Assembly: GCF_900231835.1 (NCBI RefSeq)
Contig: NZ_OCTN01000002.1
Location: forward strand, 1-64,000
DNA from: Pontivivens marinum
Lineage (GTDB): Bacteria; Pseudomonadota; Alphaproteobacteria; Rhodobacterales; Rhodobacteraceae
Length of the DNA: 64,000 bases
Direction of reading: 5' to 3'
Below, piece by piece: positions 38,927 to 48,897 of this stretch. Made by a program: the position numbers and the translations under genes. The notes beneath the pieces were generated by a model. It made no database searches. It had not been told where the DNA came from and saw nothing but the letters and a program-made list of their open reading frames with translations. Position 1 is the stretch's first letter; each line of letters starts with the position of its first letter.

Positions 38927-41693
38927 GCGCATCAGATTGATCCTGAACGGCACGGATCGGGGGGCGTCGCGGGCGGTGCGCACGTTGCGCGGCGAGCTGG
39001 GCGGGCTGCGAACTGTTCTGGGGGCCGGTCTGGGCCTTGGCGGAGCCTTTGCCGGGGTGGAGCTGGTGCGCGGGGCGGCCACGGCAATTGCGGGGTTCGG
39101 GGCGTCGATGGCGCAGGTGCGCGCGATCACCGATCCGACAGAGGCCGAATTTGCAGCGCTGACGCAAACCGCGCGCGAGCTGGGTGGCACAACGGAGTTC
39201 AGTGCCAGCCAGGCGGCGGACGGGTTGCGGTTTTTGGGGATGGCGGGCTTTGACGCGGCGCAAAGCGTGGCGGCAATCCCTGCGGTTCTGGATCTGGCCA
39301 CGGCGGGGGCGCTGGGTCTGGGGGATGCGGCGGATATTACCTCGAATATCATGTCGGCCTTCGGAATTGCGGCCGGTGATGCGGGGGAGGCTGCGGATGT
39401 TCTGGCGGCGGCCTCGTCGCGGGCCAATACGGATATTCCGCAGCTGGGCGAGGCGATGTCCTATGTGGGGCCGGTTGCGGCGGCGATGAATGTGTCGCTG
39501 GCCGATACGGCGGCAGCGATCGGCAAGCTGTCGGATGCGGGCATTCAGGCCAGCTCTGCGGGCACGGGGTTGCGCCGGATCCTGTCCACGCTGGTGGCCC
39601 CGCCAAAGGAGGCCTCGGATGCGATTGCGGCTCTGGGTCTGGAGCTGGATGATCTGGATCCGAATGTGGTCTCGATCACGCAGATTGTGGACCGGTTCCG
39701 GGGGGCGGGTCTGGATGCGGCGGATGCGCTGACGATCTTTGGCGATCGGGGCGGGCCTGCCATTCTGGCGCTGGTGTCGCAGGCGGACGGGCTGCGCGAT
39801 CTGACGCAGGGCATGCAGGATGTGAGCGGCGAGGCGGACCGCATGGCCTCGGTGATGCGCGATACCCTGGCTGGAGATGTGCAGACGCTGCACTCGGCGG
39901 CGGAGGCTCTGGCGCTGTCGCTGGGGGAGGCGGGCTTAGGTGATGCGCTGCGCAGCCTGACGCAAGGCGCGACGGATCTGATCGTGGGGGTGACGGGTCT
40001 GGTCGATCATCTGGGGCAGATGAACGCGGCCGGTGATCTCACTTCCGTCAAAATTGGTCTGGTCTTTGTGGGTGTGGCCAAATTGAGCAGCACGCTGATC
40101 GGGCTGGCGCCGGTTGTGATGCGGGCGACCACGGCGCTGCGGGCGATGGGTCTGGCGAGCACCTTTGCGCTGGGTCCGGTGGGGGCGGTGATCACGCTGG
40201 TCGCGGCGGGGGCGGCGGTGTGGCTGACCTTCCGCGACAATACGGCCGAGGCCGAAACGGGGATGTATGATGCGGTGGCGGGGACGGAGGCGCTGAACAC
40301 GGCGCTGGCCCTGTTTGGCGACAGCCATGCACCGGATGCGGGGCGCTCGGCGATGGATCTGGCGGAGCGCAATGTGGCGCTGGCGCAATCCTCGCTGGAT
40401 GCGGCGGAGGCGGAATATACGCTGATGGAGGCATCGCTGGCGCGGGAGCGTCAGGAGGCCAATGCGCTGGCGGCGCAAAGCGAACCGGGGGCATTCCAGC
40501 CGCTGCTCTCGGGCGCATCGCTGGTGGAGGAGACGATCTCCGGGGGCGAGCGATTGCTGGCGGCGCAAGAGGCGCTGGTGGCACGGGGGCGGCGCGCGGT
40601 CGAGGAAGCGCGGGCGGGCCTGGAGAATGCACGTTCACTGGTGTTCGGGCAGACTACCGGTGATCTGGGCGCGCTGTTCGGGCTCGGGGGCGATGGGCTA
40701 TTGCCGCCCGAACCCTCGAGCAGGCCACCAGCGGACACGCCGGATAGCGAATCACGACAGCCTGATGAGGCGGAGCAGCGGGCGGAGCGGTTGGCGGCTC
40801 TGATGGCGCAGCTGACGGGGCAATCGCGCGATGCGCAGGCCGCGCTGACGCGGGTGGGTCTGAGCCGGGATGCGATCGAGAAGGCGCAGCGGTTCGATGC
40901 TGCGGTGCGGATCCTGACAGAGGCGGGGGTTAATCTGGGGGATCAGTGGGAGGATACGGGGCTCACGATCTCGGAGCAAATCGAGGCGATGATCAATGGC
41001 ACGGTCGATGCGGAGGTCGAGTTCGAGGCGATGGCGGAGCGGTTGCAGGCGGTGCGCGATATTGGCGAGCAGGCAATGTCGGGTCTGGCGGATGCGATTG
41101 TGGGCTCTGCGCGCACGGGCAAACTGGCGATCGAGGATCTGGTGGCCAGCGGGCTGGAGGATCTGGCGCGTCTGGGCATCCAGCGCAATGTGACGGGACC
41201 GCTCTCGGATGCGCTCTTTGGCGATGGCGGGGTGGCGAGCAGCTTCCTGTCCAACCTGTTCGGGGTTGGCGGTGGCACTGGGGCCAAGACGGTCAAAAGC
41301 GCGAATGGCAACGTCTTCGAAGGGGGCGACGTGGTTGCGTTCGCTACTGGCGGCGTTGTGTCAGGGCCAACTACGTTCCCCATGGTTGGCGGCAATACGG
41401 GCCTGATGGGCGAGGCCGGGCCCGAGGCGATCATGCCTCTTACCCGGCTGGGCAACGGCAAGCTGGGCGTTCAGGCGACCGGCGGCGGGCAGGGCGGGAA
41501 TGTCACCGTTGAAATGCCCTTTACCCTGCAAGTGATCGGCGGCGCCTCCGAGGAACGTGTCGAGATGGCCCCTGATGGCAAGTCGGCGCAGCTGTTTATT
41601 ACAGGCGTTGTCAAAGAGGCTTTCCGCACGGGTACATTCCGCAAGGAGCTGGCGCAATATGGCGCCCGCAAACAACCCGTGGGAGGGGCCTGA
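38919..41693 (+). CDS. Tail tape measure protein
   Basis: A 924-residue protein starting MDERIRLILNGTDRGASRAV. The TP901-type core is clear: FAALTQTARELGGTTEFSAS, FSASQAADGLRFLGMAG, MSAFGIAAGDAGEAADVLAA and SDAGIQASSAGTGLRRILS. Hydrophobic segments follow (GLASTFALGPVGAVITLVAA), then long helical regions and a C-terminal lambda-type tail domain with GGVVSGPTTFPM and GLMGEAGPEAIMPL. It fixes tail length. By the usual length rule it predicts a moderately long flexible tail. Confidence 0.92.
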   Translation: MDERIRLILNGTDRGASRAVRTLRGELGGLRTVLGAGLGLGGAFAGVELVRGAATAIAGFGASMAQVRAITDPTEAEFAALTQTARELGGTTEFSASQAADGLRFLGMAGFDAAQSVAAIPAVLDLATAGALGLGDAADITSNIMSAFGIAAGDAGEAADVLAAASSRANTDIPQLGEAMSYVGPVAAAMNVSLADTAAAIGKLSDAGIQASSAGTGLRRILSTLVAPPKEASDAIAALGLELDDLDPNVVSITQIVDRFRGAGLDAADALTIFGDRGGPAILALVSQADGLRDLTQGMQDVSGEADRMASVMRDTLAGDVQTLHSAAEALALSLGEAGLGDALRSLTQGATDLIVGVTGLVDHLGQMNAAGDLTSVKIGLVFVGVAKLSSTLIGLAPVVMRATTALRAMGLASTFALGPVGAVITLVAAGAAVWLTFRDNTAEAETGMYDAVAGTEALNTALALFGDSHAPDAGRSAMDLAERNVALAQSSLDAAEAEYTLMEASLARERQEANALAAQSEPGAFQPLLSGASLVEETISGGERLLAAQEALVARGRRAVEEARAGLENARSLVFGQTTGDLGALFGLGGDGLLPPEPSSRPPADTPDSESRQPDEAEQRAERLAALMAQLTGQSRDAQAALTRVGLSRDAIEKAQRFDAAVRILTEAGVNLGDQWEDTGLTISEQIEAMINGTVDAEVEFEAMAERLQAVRDIGEQAMSGLADAIVGSARTGKLAIEDLVASGLEDLARLGIQRNVTGPLSDALFGDGGVASSFLSNLFGVGGGTGAKTVKSANGNVFEGGDVVAFATGGVVSGPTTFPMVGGNTGLMGEAGPEAIMPLTRLGNGKLGVQATGGGQGGNVTVEMPFTLQVIGGASEERVEMAPDGKSAQLFITGVVKEAFRTGTFRKELAQYGARKQPVGGA

Positions 41694-41694
41694 T

Positions 41695-42063
41695 ATGAGC
41701 ATCTCGTGGCTGCCCTCGATCCCTTTCGAGACGGAGCAATCCCGCGCTGGATTTAGTGGTCCGTCAGGCGCGTTGACGATCACAAAGATGGATGCCGGAT
41801 TACCCAAGCGGCGTCGAAGATCGACAGCTGCGCCGCGCGCATTGCCAATGTCGATCACGTTCCTGACCATCGAACAGATTGCAGAGTTCGAGACGTGGTT
41901 CGAGGTCTCGACCTTGACGGGTGCGCTGTCCTTCGAGGCCGTCCATCCCCATAAGGGCGGCTTGTCCTTGTTCTCGTTCGCGGATGATCCGGCATATGAA
42001 GTGGTGCGGCTGCCCAGCGACCTGTTCACCCTGTCATTCAATCTGTGGGAACTGCCCTCATGA
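41695..42063 (+). CDS. Phage tail protein (122 aa), tail tip region
   Basis: Begins MSISWLPSIPFETEQSRAGF and contains the segment MSITFLTIEQIAEFETWFEV, followed by FEAVHPHKGGLSLFSFADDP. The placement directly after the tape measure matches distal or minor tail proteins in lambda-like phages (compare gpM). The exact role is not determined. It overlaps the next gene by 4 nt. Confidence 0.6.
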   Translation: MSISWLPSIPFETEQSRAGFSGPSGALTITKMDAGLPKRRRRSTAAPRALPMSITFLTIEQIAEFETWFEVSTLTGALSFEAVHPHKGGLSLFSFADDPAYEVVRLPSDLFTLSFNLWELPS

Positions 42064-42539
42064 GGCAATTGTCCGAGGTGATGTTGCGGGCCCTGAATGC
42101 GCAGGAAACGGGCGAGGTGCTGCTGCCGCTGATTGTGGTCGAGGCCGGGGGCTGGCCGGGGCCCGAGCGGTTTGCGGGGCAAACATGGGCTGATGTGACC
42201 AGCGGCGGCCAGACCTATTTTGCGGTGCCGTTCCGCGTGGGATTGCCCGACGAGTCCGACGATGACGATGCCGGTGAAATCGAGCTGTCGATCGACAATG
42301 TGTCGCGCGATATCGGGCGGGCGCTGCGCCTTGCCACGGGATCTATCACAGTGACGCTGAGCTTCGTTCTGGCGTCGCAGCCTGACGTGGTCGATATCGG
42401 TCCGCTGGAGTTCGACGTGCTGTCGCACAAGACGACATCGCAAGATGTGGTGCTGATCCTGGCGGCCAGCCCGCTAACAGATCAGGTGTTCGGGCAGCAC
42501 GTCCTGAACACCGTGAATGCGCCCGGTCTGCACAGCTGA
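42060..42539 (+). CDS. DUF1833-family tail protein
   Basis: A 159-residue protein with RALNAQETGEVLLPLIVVEA, FAVPFRVGLPDESDDDDAGE and IELSIDNVSRDIGRALR. This fits DUF1833, a family encoded between tape measure and the NlpC/P60 gene in many proteobacterial phages (equivalent in place to lambda gpL). The ATG overlaps the upstream stop. Confidence 0.7.
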   Translation: MRQLSEVMLRALNAQETGEVLLPLIVVEAGGWPGPERFAGQTWADVTSGGQTYFAVPFRVGLPDESDDDDAGEIELSIDNVSRDIGRALRLATGSITVTLSFVLASQPDVVDIGPLEFDVLSHKTTSQDVVLILAASPLTDQVFGQHVLNTVNAPGLHS

Positions 42540-42913
42540 TGCACTGGACTGATGGGTGGATCGGCCTGCCGCACGCACAGCGCGGGCGGGGGCCGGGATA
42601 TGATTGTCTGGGCCTGTTCGTCACGATCACCCGCACCAGATCCGGTGCCGTGGTCGATGACCCGCTTTGCACAATCGCGACCTCGCGTGCGGCCGCGCAC
42701 AAAATGCGGGCGCATTGGTCACCGGTACGGGACGCCCCGCGCGAGGGGGATGCTGCCCTGTTCCGGATCAGGGGTCATGCCCTGCACGTCGGATATGTGC
42801 TGGACGCGCACCGGATGCTGCACATCGAGGATGATACTGGATCGCGCATCGAGCGCTGGGACGGGTTGCTGTGGAAGCCGCGTCTGGAAGGATTGTATCG
42901 ACATGCCGGATAG
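42539..42913 (+). CDS. NlpC/P60 family tail peptidase (gpK-like)
   Basis: A 124-residue papain-like cell-wall peptidase. The catalytic Cys is Cys23 in GYDCLGLF and the His is probably His83 in ALHVGYVL. In lambda-like phages the K-type protein at this location is part of tail-tip assembly and may open peptidoglycan during DNA injection. It overlaps the tip protein gene by 11 nt. Confidence 0.85.
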   Translation: MHWTDGWIGLPHAQRGRGPGYDCLGLFVTITRTRSGAVVDDPLCTIATSRAAAHKMRAHWSPVRDAPREGDAALFRIRGHALHVGYVLDAHRMLHIEDDTGSRIERWDGLLWKPRLEGLYRHAG

Positions 42914-45900
42914 TATCGAGCTGGTAACCGCTCCGCATAACTTCGCGCCCGTTGCTGTATCGTGGATCGCGCCGGGCGCCACGATCATGGAGATGGTGGG
43001 CGCGCATATCCCGTTGGAACATCGCGGTGCGTGCTATGTCGTGCTGTCGCGGGGGGATCGCGCGTGGCCCGTCCCGATCGACATGTGGGGGAAGGTCCGC
43101 CCGAAACCGGGAACCACGGTCGAGATCGCGCGGCGTGTCGAGGGCGATGTGCTTCGCATGGCGCTGCTGGTCGCTGTAAGCGTGTTTGCGCCATATCTGG
43201 CGGGCACTCTGCTGCCTGTTGGTGTGGCGGCAGAGACCTTGGCTTTGGTCACGGCGGGCATCGGTCTGGTGGGCAACTTGCTGATCAACGCGCTCATCCC
43301 ACCACCCGAACCGCAGACCGTTCAGAAATCAGATCCGCGCTATGCCATCACCGGCAACTCGAATGCGTTCAACCCGTGGGGGATTGTGCCCTCGGTTCTG
43401 GGGCGCCACCGGATGTATCCGGTGCTGACGGGGCGCGGCTATACCGAGCTGGTGGGCGATGATGTCTATTACCGGTTCCGCGCAGTGTGGAGTTACGGCA
43501 CGGGACATCTGGAGGATCTGCGCATTGGCGAGACCTCGATCACGGCGTTCAGCGATGTCGAGATCGAGCTGCGCAATTTTGACGAGACGCGCACCCGTGC
43601 CGCGATCCCCGAACTGGCAGATATGGACTGCGTGTTTTTGGGCGATGAGGCCCCGATGGCGCTGTATCCAAGCGATATCTCGGAGGTCCATGAGAGCGTG
43701 GCGCTGCTGATGGATGCGCCGGTGCTGCGGGAAACCGAGGCGAACACCGCCTCTTTCTCGGTCGATCTGTCGCTGAGCGAGGGGCTTTACGGTGTGACGC
43801 GCAGCGGGACCAAGAAGTTCAAGATCACGGTGGTTGTGGATTATGAATATCGCGCAGTTGGCAGTGATATGTGGATCGATGCGGGATCCGAAGAATATAG
43901 CGGCCTGATCCAGACCTCCTTCGGGGTCAGCAAGACGATCACGCCTGCAGCCCCTGGCAAGTTCGAGGTGAGGATCACGCGGCGCACGGAGGATGAGGCG
44001 ACCAGCGGCGCGACGCTTTACGGGGCCACGACGCTCTCGGTGATCCGCTCGGTCTCGGCCGAGCCGCTGCCCAATATTCCAAAGACCTGCGAGATCGCGC
44101 TGCGGGTGAAGGCCACGGACCAGCTCTCGGGCAGTTTGCAGAGTTTGAACGGGATCTTCTGGCGGCATGCGCCGGTCTGGGACGGGGCGGAATGGTCTGC
44201 GCCGCAACCTGTGCGCCATCCGGCATGGGCCTATGCGCTGGCCATGCAAGGTGATCACCTCGCCCGCCCTGTGCCCGATGTGCAGATTGATCCCGATGAT
44301 CTGAAGGAGTGGGCGGATGTGGAGCCGCATTGGACCTGCGATATGGTGGTGGATCAGCCCGAGCGCCTTGCTGACGTGCTGCGCGCGATTGCAGCGACCG
44401 GGCGCGCTACGCCAACCCGCCGTGATCTGAAATATACAATCGTGCGGGATCTGGCTGACGGTCCAATCGCAGGACATATGAGCCAGCGCACCGTGTCCGG
44501 GTTCGAATTCGAGCGCGTGGTGCGCCCCGCCGTGCATGCCCTGCGGATGCGATACATCTCGGAGGCGCATGGCTGGCAGCAGCATGAACTGACCGTTTAC
44601 GATGACGGCTACGATGCCGGCAATGCCACCAATATTGAAACGATGGAGCTGCGCGGGTTTGTGCTAACCGGTGACGATACCGATCAGGGCAACATCTGGC
44701 GCATCGGTCGATATCACATCGCCGCTTACCGTTTGCGGCCCGAGGAGTTCACCTGGACGACTGACTGGGAGCATGTCCGCTACAATAACGGTGACAAGAT
44801 CATCGTGCAGCACGACGTGGCGCTGTTCGGCGTGGGGGCAGGGCGCATCGTCGAGGTGGGCACGGTCGGAACCTCGATCGCATGGGTGCGCATGGATGAG
44901 CGGTTCCGCTTGTCCGATGGCGCGCCTGAAACGGCTGCCGAGATCGCGTCAACGCAGTCCTACACCGATGGTGCCGTGATGCACCTGTCGCCGGTCGCTG
45001 AGCCGGTCAGCTTTGCTGTAGCCGGGGCGCGATCAGCGCGCGCCGAGGATCGCGGTGCAATCCTCTATCTGGATCCGGTGGCGAGAGAGGTCAGCTTTGA
45101 TCGCACGCAAGGTGCGGCCGTATCGGGGACCCGCCGCCTGCGTCTGCGCGGACGTGATCGGGACGGCGATACGGTGCTGGGCGAGGTGACTTATGAGGCG
45201 GGTGAGGTCGCGACATTCCATTTTGTGGACAGGATTGATGTCGGGGCTTTGGCTGTTGGTGATCACGTGATGTTGGAGGAGATCGAGGCCGAGCCGGTCA
45301 CCCTGCTGGTCCGCCGGATAGGACGCTCGGGTGTGGACAGCGCCACCTTCTCGGCCGTGGCTGCTGCTCCAGGCGTTCTGGTCGCAGATCAAGGGCTGAT
45401 CCCTGCCTATGATCCGCAAATCACCGATCTGCCGGTGCTCGATCTTCAGGGGCCTGCATTGCCCGTGGTTGCGCGCGCGGTGTCAGATGAAACGTCCTGG
45501 CTGGAACAGCGCGGTGGCGCTGCGCAGCCGCGTATCCTTGTCGCATTGCAGGCGGATACGCAGCGGGGCGTATCGGCCGCGCAGTACCGTCTGCGCTGGC
45601 GGCAGGCGGAGGCTGGCCTCGAGGCCGGGGGCAGCGGGACTGGCAACGGGACGAGTCCCCGGTGGCAGGTTGGGCCGTTCGAACCTGTCTCCAGCCGCTA
45701 TCTCTACACCGCAGCGCTGCAGGACGGTGTTCTCTATGAGGTCGCGGTGCAATCGCTGGATGCTTTGGGTCGATCGCGGGGCTGGGTCGCGGCAGGCAGC
45801 GTAGTGGCCAGTGCCTATGATGCGCCGCCGCCGGATGTGGTGCAGCTGCTGGCACGGCTGAACGGCTTTGATCTGACGCTGAGCTGGCCTGCCGTGGCGA

Positions 45901-46838
45901 CACCGGACCTGCGCGGCTATGAGGTCCGCTATGCCTTCGATCCGGCCGTTTCCTGGGATGCCGCGCAGCCGATGCTGGAGGTTCCGGCGGGGCAGGTCGC
46001 GGCGACGGTGGCGCGGCGCACGGGGCACTGGATGGTCCGCGCGGTGGATTATTCCGGCCAGACCAGTCTGGCAGAGGCCTCGGTTCTGGTCGCGGCGGAT
46101 AATACGCAGCACCGGCTGGTCTATTCTGCGGAGCTGGTGGACGCGGGCTATGCTGTGGGGTTTGCGGATCCGGAGGTCGGGGCGGCGGAAGACACATCCG
46201 GAGCGGTGCGCCTGCTGGCGGAGAATGACGCATATCCAGCCTCGGCCGTCTGGACGAAATCCACTGGCGGCTCCTTCACAGAAACCGCAGCCCATAAGCT
46301 CTACCTGCTCGATTGCGAGATCGATGCCTATGCCGAGCATTCCGGCGGCGGGGTGCCGGGCAAATGGTCGGTGGAGATTGCGCGGCAACCGGAAGGCTTG
46401 CTGTCGGAGATCGCGCAGCTGCGGGGCATTGTTCCGGGCGAGGAGTTCGAGCTGGGCGGCGTGACGCTGGCCTATCTGGTCTTGCGTAGCGAGGATGCGC
46501 AGACCACGCCGGTGGTGCGTTCCGCGAAATGGCGCATCCTCGAGGCGCCACGGGCCGAGTTCGGCGAGGTGACCAGCAGCGACAGTTCCTATGTCGAGGT
46601 GGTGTTTGACTGGCCCTTCGGTCAGGTGCCGCAGGTGCAGGTCACGGCAAAGGATGCCTCGGATGTGGTCTCCTTGCAGGTCTATTCCGTGAGCGCCAAC
46701 CGGTTCCGCGTGCTTGCCTATGACGGGGCGGGGGCGCCGGTTGTGGCGGAGCTGTCCTGGACGGCGACGGGCTACGGCCAGCGGGTGAACATTCCGGCCA
46801 GTGCGGCCTTGCCTGCACCGCCACCACGCTATTCCTGA
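42903..46838 (+). CDS. Tail tip attachment protein (TipJ / host specificity)
   Basis: A 1311-residue protein, the largest in the prophage. An N-terminal membrane-like segment (LLVAVSVFAPYLAGTLLPVG, TAGIGLVGNLLINALIPPPE) leads into the TipJ core with NAFNPWGIVPSVLGRHRMYP and LPNIPKTCEIALRVKATDQL. Fibronectin-like beta domains and a variable C-terminus follow. In lambda, gpJ binds the receptor and sets host range, and the C-terminal part is the receptor-facing end. I start at 42903; an open stretch of 117 codons upstream overlaps the NlpC gene in another frame and is not used. Confidence 0.88.
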   Translation: MPDSIELVTAPHNFAPVAVSWIAPGATIMEMVGAHIPLEHRGACYVVLSRGDRAWPVPIDMWGKVRPKPGTTVEIARRVEGDVLRMALLVAVSVFAPYLAGTLLPVGVAAETLALVTAGIGLVGNLLINALIPPPEPQTVQKSDPRYAITGNSNAFNPWGIVPSVLGRHRMYPVLTGRGYTELVGDDVYYRFRAVWSYGTGHLEDLRIGETSITAFSDVEIELRNFDETRTRAAIPELADMDCVFLGDEAPMALYPSDISEVHESVALLMDAPVLRETEANTASFSVDLSLSEGLYGVTRSGTKKFKITVVVDYEYRAVGSDMWIDAGSEEYSGLIQTSFGVSKTITPAAPGKFEVRITRRTEDEATSGATLYGATTLSVIRSVSAEPLPNIPKTCEIALRVKATDQLSGSLQSLNGIFWRHAPVWDGAEWSAPQPVRHPAWAYALAMQGDHLARPVPDVQIDPDDLKEWADVEPHWTCDMVVDQPERLADVLRAIAATGRATPTRRDLKYTIVRDLADGPIAGHMSQRTVSGFEFERVVRPAVHALRMRYISEAHGWQQHELTVYDDGYDAGNATNIETMELRGFVLTGDDTDQGNIWRIGRYHIAAYRLRPEEFTWTTDWEHVRYNNGDKIIVQHDVALFGVGAGRIVEVGTVGTSIAWVRMDERFRLSDGAPETAAEIASTQSYTDGAVMHLSPVAEPVSFAVAGARSARAEDRGAILYLDPVAREVSFDRTQGAAVSGTRRLRLRGRDRDGDTVLGEVTYEAGEVATFHFVDRIDVGALAVGDHVMLEEIEAEPVTLLVRRIGRSGVDSATFSAVAAAPGVLVADQGLIPAYDPQITDLPVLDLQGPALPVVARAVSDETSWLEQRGGAAQPRILVALQADTQRGVSAAQYRLRWRQAEAGLEAGGSGTGNGTSPRWQVGPFEPVSSRYLYTAALQDGVLYEVAVQSLDALGRSRGWVAAGSVVASAYDAPPPDVVQLLARLNGFDLTLSWPAVATPDLRGYEVRYAFDPAVSWDAAQPMLEVPAGQVAATVARRTGHWMVRAVDYSGQTSLAEASVLVAADNTQHRLVYSAELVDAGYAVGFADPEVGAAEDTSGAVRLLAENDAYPASAVWTKSTGGSFTETAAHKLYLLDCEIDAYAEHSGGGVPGKWSVEIARQPEGLLSEIAQLRGIVPGEEFELGGVTLAYLVLRSEDAQTTPVVRSAKWRILEAPRAEFGEVTSSDSSYVEVVFDWPFGQVPQVQVTAKDASDVVSLQVYSVSANRFRVLAYDGAGAPVVAELSWTATGYGQRVNIPASAALPAPPPRYS

Positions 46839-46859
46839 TCAATCTGAAAGGGGGCTCTT

Positions 46860-47123
46860 ATGGCTCATTCCACGGATGTGGTGCAGTTGAACACTGCGCC
46901 GCACCTCATTGCCGATGCTGCAACATTCCTGCGGATCCAGAACCGGGGATCCTATGCGGTGCGCATCCTCTACGCGGCCAGCCTGCCTGCGGAGTATCAG
47001 GATCTGGGCGAGGATCTCGCTGTGGGCTCGGTGGATATCCGCGCCGATCTGGCGAACCGCCAGCTGCAATGCTGGGCGTGGTCTGCGGGTAGCGGGACGT
47101 TGAGCGTCGAGCGCGACCAATGA
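46860..47123 (+). CDS. Small phage tail-fibre-region protein (87 aa)
   Basis: A short, beta-rich protein (TAPHLIADAATFLRIQNRGS, YAVRILYAASLPAEYQDLGE, ending SGTLSVERDQ). It looks like a small trimer-forming or capping subunit next to the receptor-binding genes, but no family is named. AGGGGGC lies about 7 nt before the ATG. Its stop overlaps the next start. Confidence 0.55.
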   Translation: MAHSTDVVQLNTAPHLIADAATFLRIQNRGSYAVRILYAASLPAEYQDLGEDLAVGSVDIRADLANRQLQCWAWSAGSGTLSVERDQ

Positions 47124-48430
47124 CGCAATTGCACGGCGCGGGGCAGCGCCACGTTCAAACCGGGGAGGTCGGTATCATGGGCATTGGCGCGGCGCGGGCC
47201 GATTTTGAGAACTTTGTTAGCTGCGATCGAGCGACATCAGCGACGGCCTTGGTGGGCGGGGTGCTGAGCAACTTCGCCGCGGGGGCGGTGGTGCGCTATC
47301 CCGATCCTGATGATCCGACGCGCGGCGTGATGCGGGTCGAGCCACAGGCGACCAACCACGTGCGTTCGAATGATGGCACGGGTGCAGCGGTCGGGCGTCT
47401 GGATGCGGGCGGGGCGCTGCCGACCGGGTGGACGGCACCCTTCGGCCTGCCATCATCCGCAGTTGAGGTCGTGCAGATCGGTGAGGATGTAGGCTTGCCT
47501 TATATCCGCATTCGGCTGCAAGGCGTCACGACCAGCAGCAGTGTTTTTATCTATACCGAGGGCGTCGGGGCTGTGGCGGCGGAGGATGGGCAGCTCTGGG
47601 CGCAATCTGTTTACATGCGCCTGATCTCGGGATCGCTGGCAAATATCTCGGCCATCAGAGTCCGGCCTGAAGCGCGGGCAAGTGGTGGCACGGGTCATAG
47701 TGGATATGCGGGCAGTGATGTGGCGATCGGCGCGGATTGGCAGCGATGTGCTCAGGGTGCCGCACTCGCAGATGCGAATGGCGCAGGTGAAATCTCCTAT
47801 CTCGTGCCGACCATACAGATCGCGTCGACGTCGGGAGCGGCGATCGATGTGACGCTCGATATCGGTCTGCCGCAAATGGAGCTCGACGCCGTGACCTCAC
47901 CGATCCGCACCTCCGGCGCGATGGCCACTCGGGCGGCGGATGTCGTGACCACGCCCGCGCCGGTGAATGGCGGCGTCTTTAGTGTGGTGGTCGACTTCCG
48001 GTTCTCGGCCGTCCAGGTCGCGGGGAGATCGGCGCGGGTTTTTGACTTTGGCGGCGATGAAGGCCGATCACTGCGGTTGCAGCATAATGGCGGGTTGAAC
48101 ACAGGCGATCTGTTGCTGGTGCTGCATGACGCGCCCTCCGAGGGCGGGGCCGTTCTGGGCGTCACGTTGGGGGTGATCACTGCGGGCCTATGGCAGCGGG
48201 CCGTTGTCGTGGTTGATGGCGCTGACCTGCGGGTGCGCCTGTCGGGCGAAGCGGAGGTAAGTCGCAGTGATTTTGCTCTGCCGCGATCCGGCCTGCATAC
48301 ACTGGCATTGGGCGCGAGCCATACTGGCACTGTCGCGTTGGTCGGGCCGTTGGAATATCGTGCTATCACGGTTTATGACCGCTCGCTTTCCTCGGCCGAG
48401 ATCACCGAACTGGTGGAGGGCGCATCATGA
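47120..48430 (+). CDS. Probable tail fibre / carbohydrate-binding receptor protein
   Basis: A 436-residue beta-rich protein. The central part ends with TSPIRTSGAMATRAADVV, a hallmark of phage proteins with carbohydrate-binding-module-like jelly rolls. The C-terminal 170 residues form a concanavalin/LamG-like lectin domain ending in RAITVYDRSLSSAEITEL. It probably binds a host surface glycan. Receptor-binding genes of this sort are exchanged often between phages. Confidence 0.7.
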   Translation: MTQLHGAGQRHVQTGEVGIMGIGAARADFENFVSCDRATSATALVGGVLSNFAAGAVVRYPDPDDPTRGVMRVEPQATNHVRSNDGTGAAVGRLDAGGALPTGWTAPFGLPSSAVEVVQIGEDVGLPYIRIRLQGVTTSSSVFIYTEGVGAVAAEDGQLWAQSVYMRLISGSLANISAIRVRPEARASGGTGHSGYAGSDVAIGADWQRCAQGAALADANGAGEISYLVPTIQIASTSGAAIDVTLDIGLPQMELDAVTSPIRTSGAMATRAADVVTTPAPVNGGVFSVVVDFRFSAVQVAGRSARVFDFGGDEGRSLRLQHNGGLNTGDLLLVLHDAPSEGGAVLGVTLGVITAGLWQRAVVVVDGADLRVRLSGEAEVSRSDFALPRSGLHTLALGASHTGTVALVGPLEYRAITVYDRSLSSAEITELVEGAS

Positions 48431-48897
48431 TCATCCGATTGCGGGCCGCGTCGCGTGCGGTGCTGGAGGCGGCGTTCCGGCAGTTCGGGGTGCTGCAGCC
48501 AGATGGTATCGCTGGCGATGAGGGGGAAAGTACAGGCGCCAGTGCTGGCTGGCGACCGGCGCGGGGCATCAGCCTGGTCTGGCTGGGCCGGTTCAAGATC
48601 GGCGAGGATATCCTCGATCCTGAAACCGGCGATGTGGTGACGCCAGCACCAGTAGACCCGCGCGAGCATGTCGATCTGCTGGTGACGGGGCCCGCACTGA
48701 CGGCCGCCTTCCACGATGCTGAAACCGGTCAGAGCGCCACTATGGCGGCGGTCGATGCGCTGCTGCTGATCTGGGCCACGGGCGGCACCGCAGTGGAAAC
48801 CACCACCGGCATGGAAACCGCGCTGTCCTATGCGGGGATCGAGTTGATCGAGGATATCCGCACCCCGCGCCATGTGTTCGCAGGGGTGGTGCCATGA
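48427..48897 (+). CDS. Phage tail-region protein (156 aa)
   Basis: Begins MIIRLRAASRAVLEAAFRQF and has a Thr/Ala-rich, mixed alpha/beta body (ALTAAFHDAETGQSATMAAV). It has no recognised domain. Its place between the fibre gene and the lysis cassette, with 4-nt overlaps on both sides, suggests a fibre-assembly or virion protein. Confidence 0.5.
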   Translation: MIIRLRAASRAVLEAAFRQFGVLQPDGIAGDEGESTGASAGWRPARGISLVWLGRFKIGEDILDPETGDVVTPAPVDPREHVDLLVTGPALTAAFHDAETGQSATMAAVDALLLIWATGGTAVETTTGMETALSYAGIELIEDIRTPRHVFAGVVP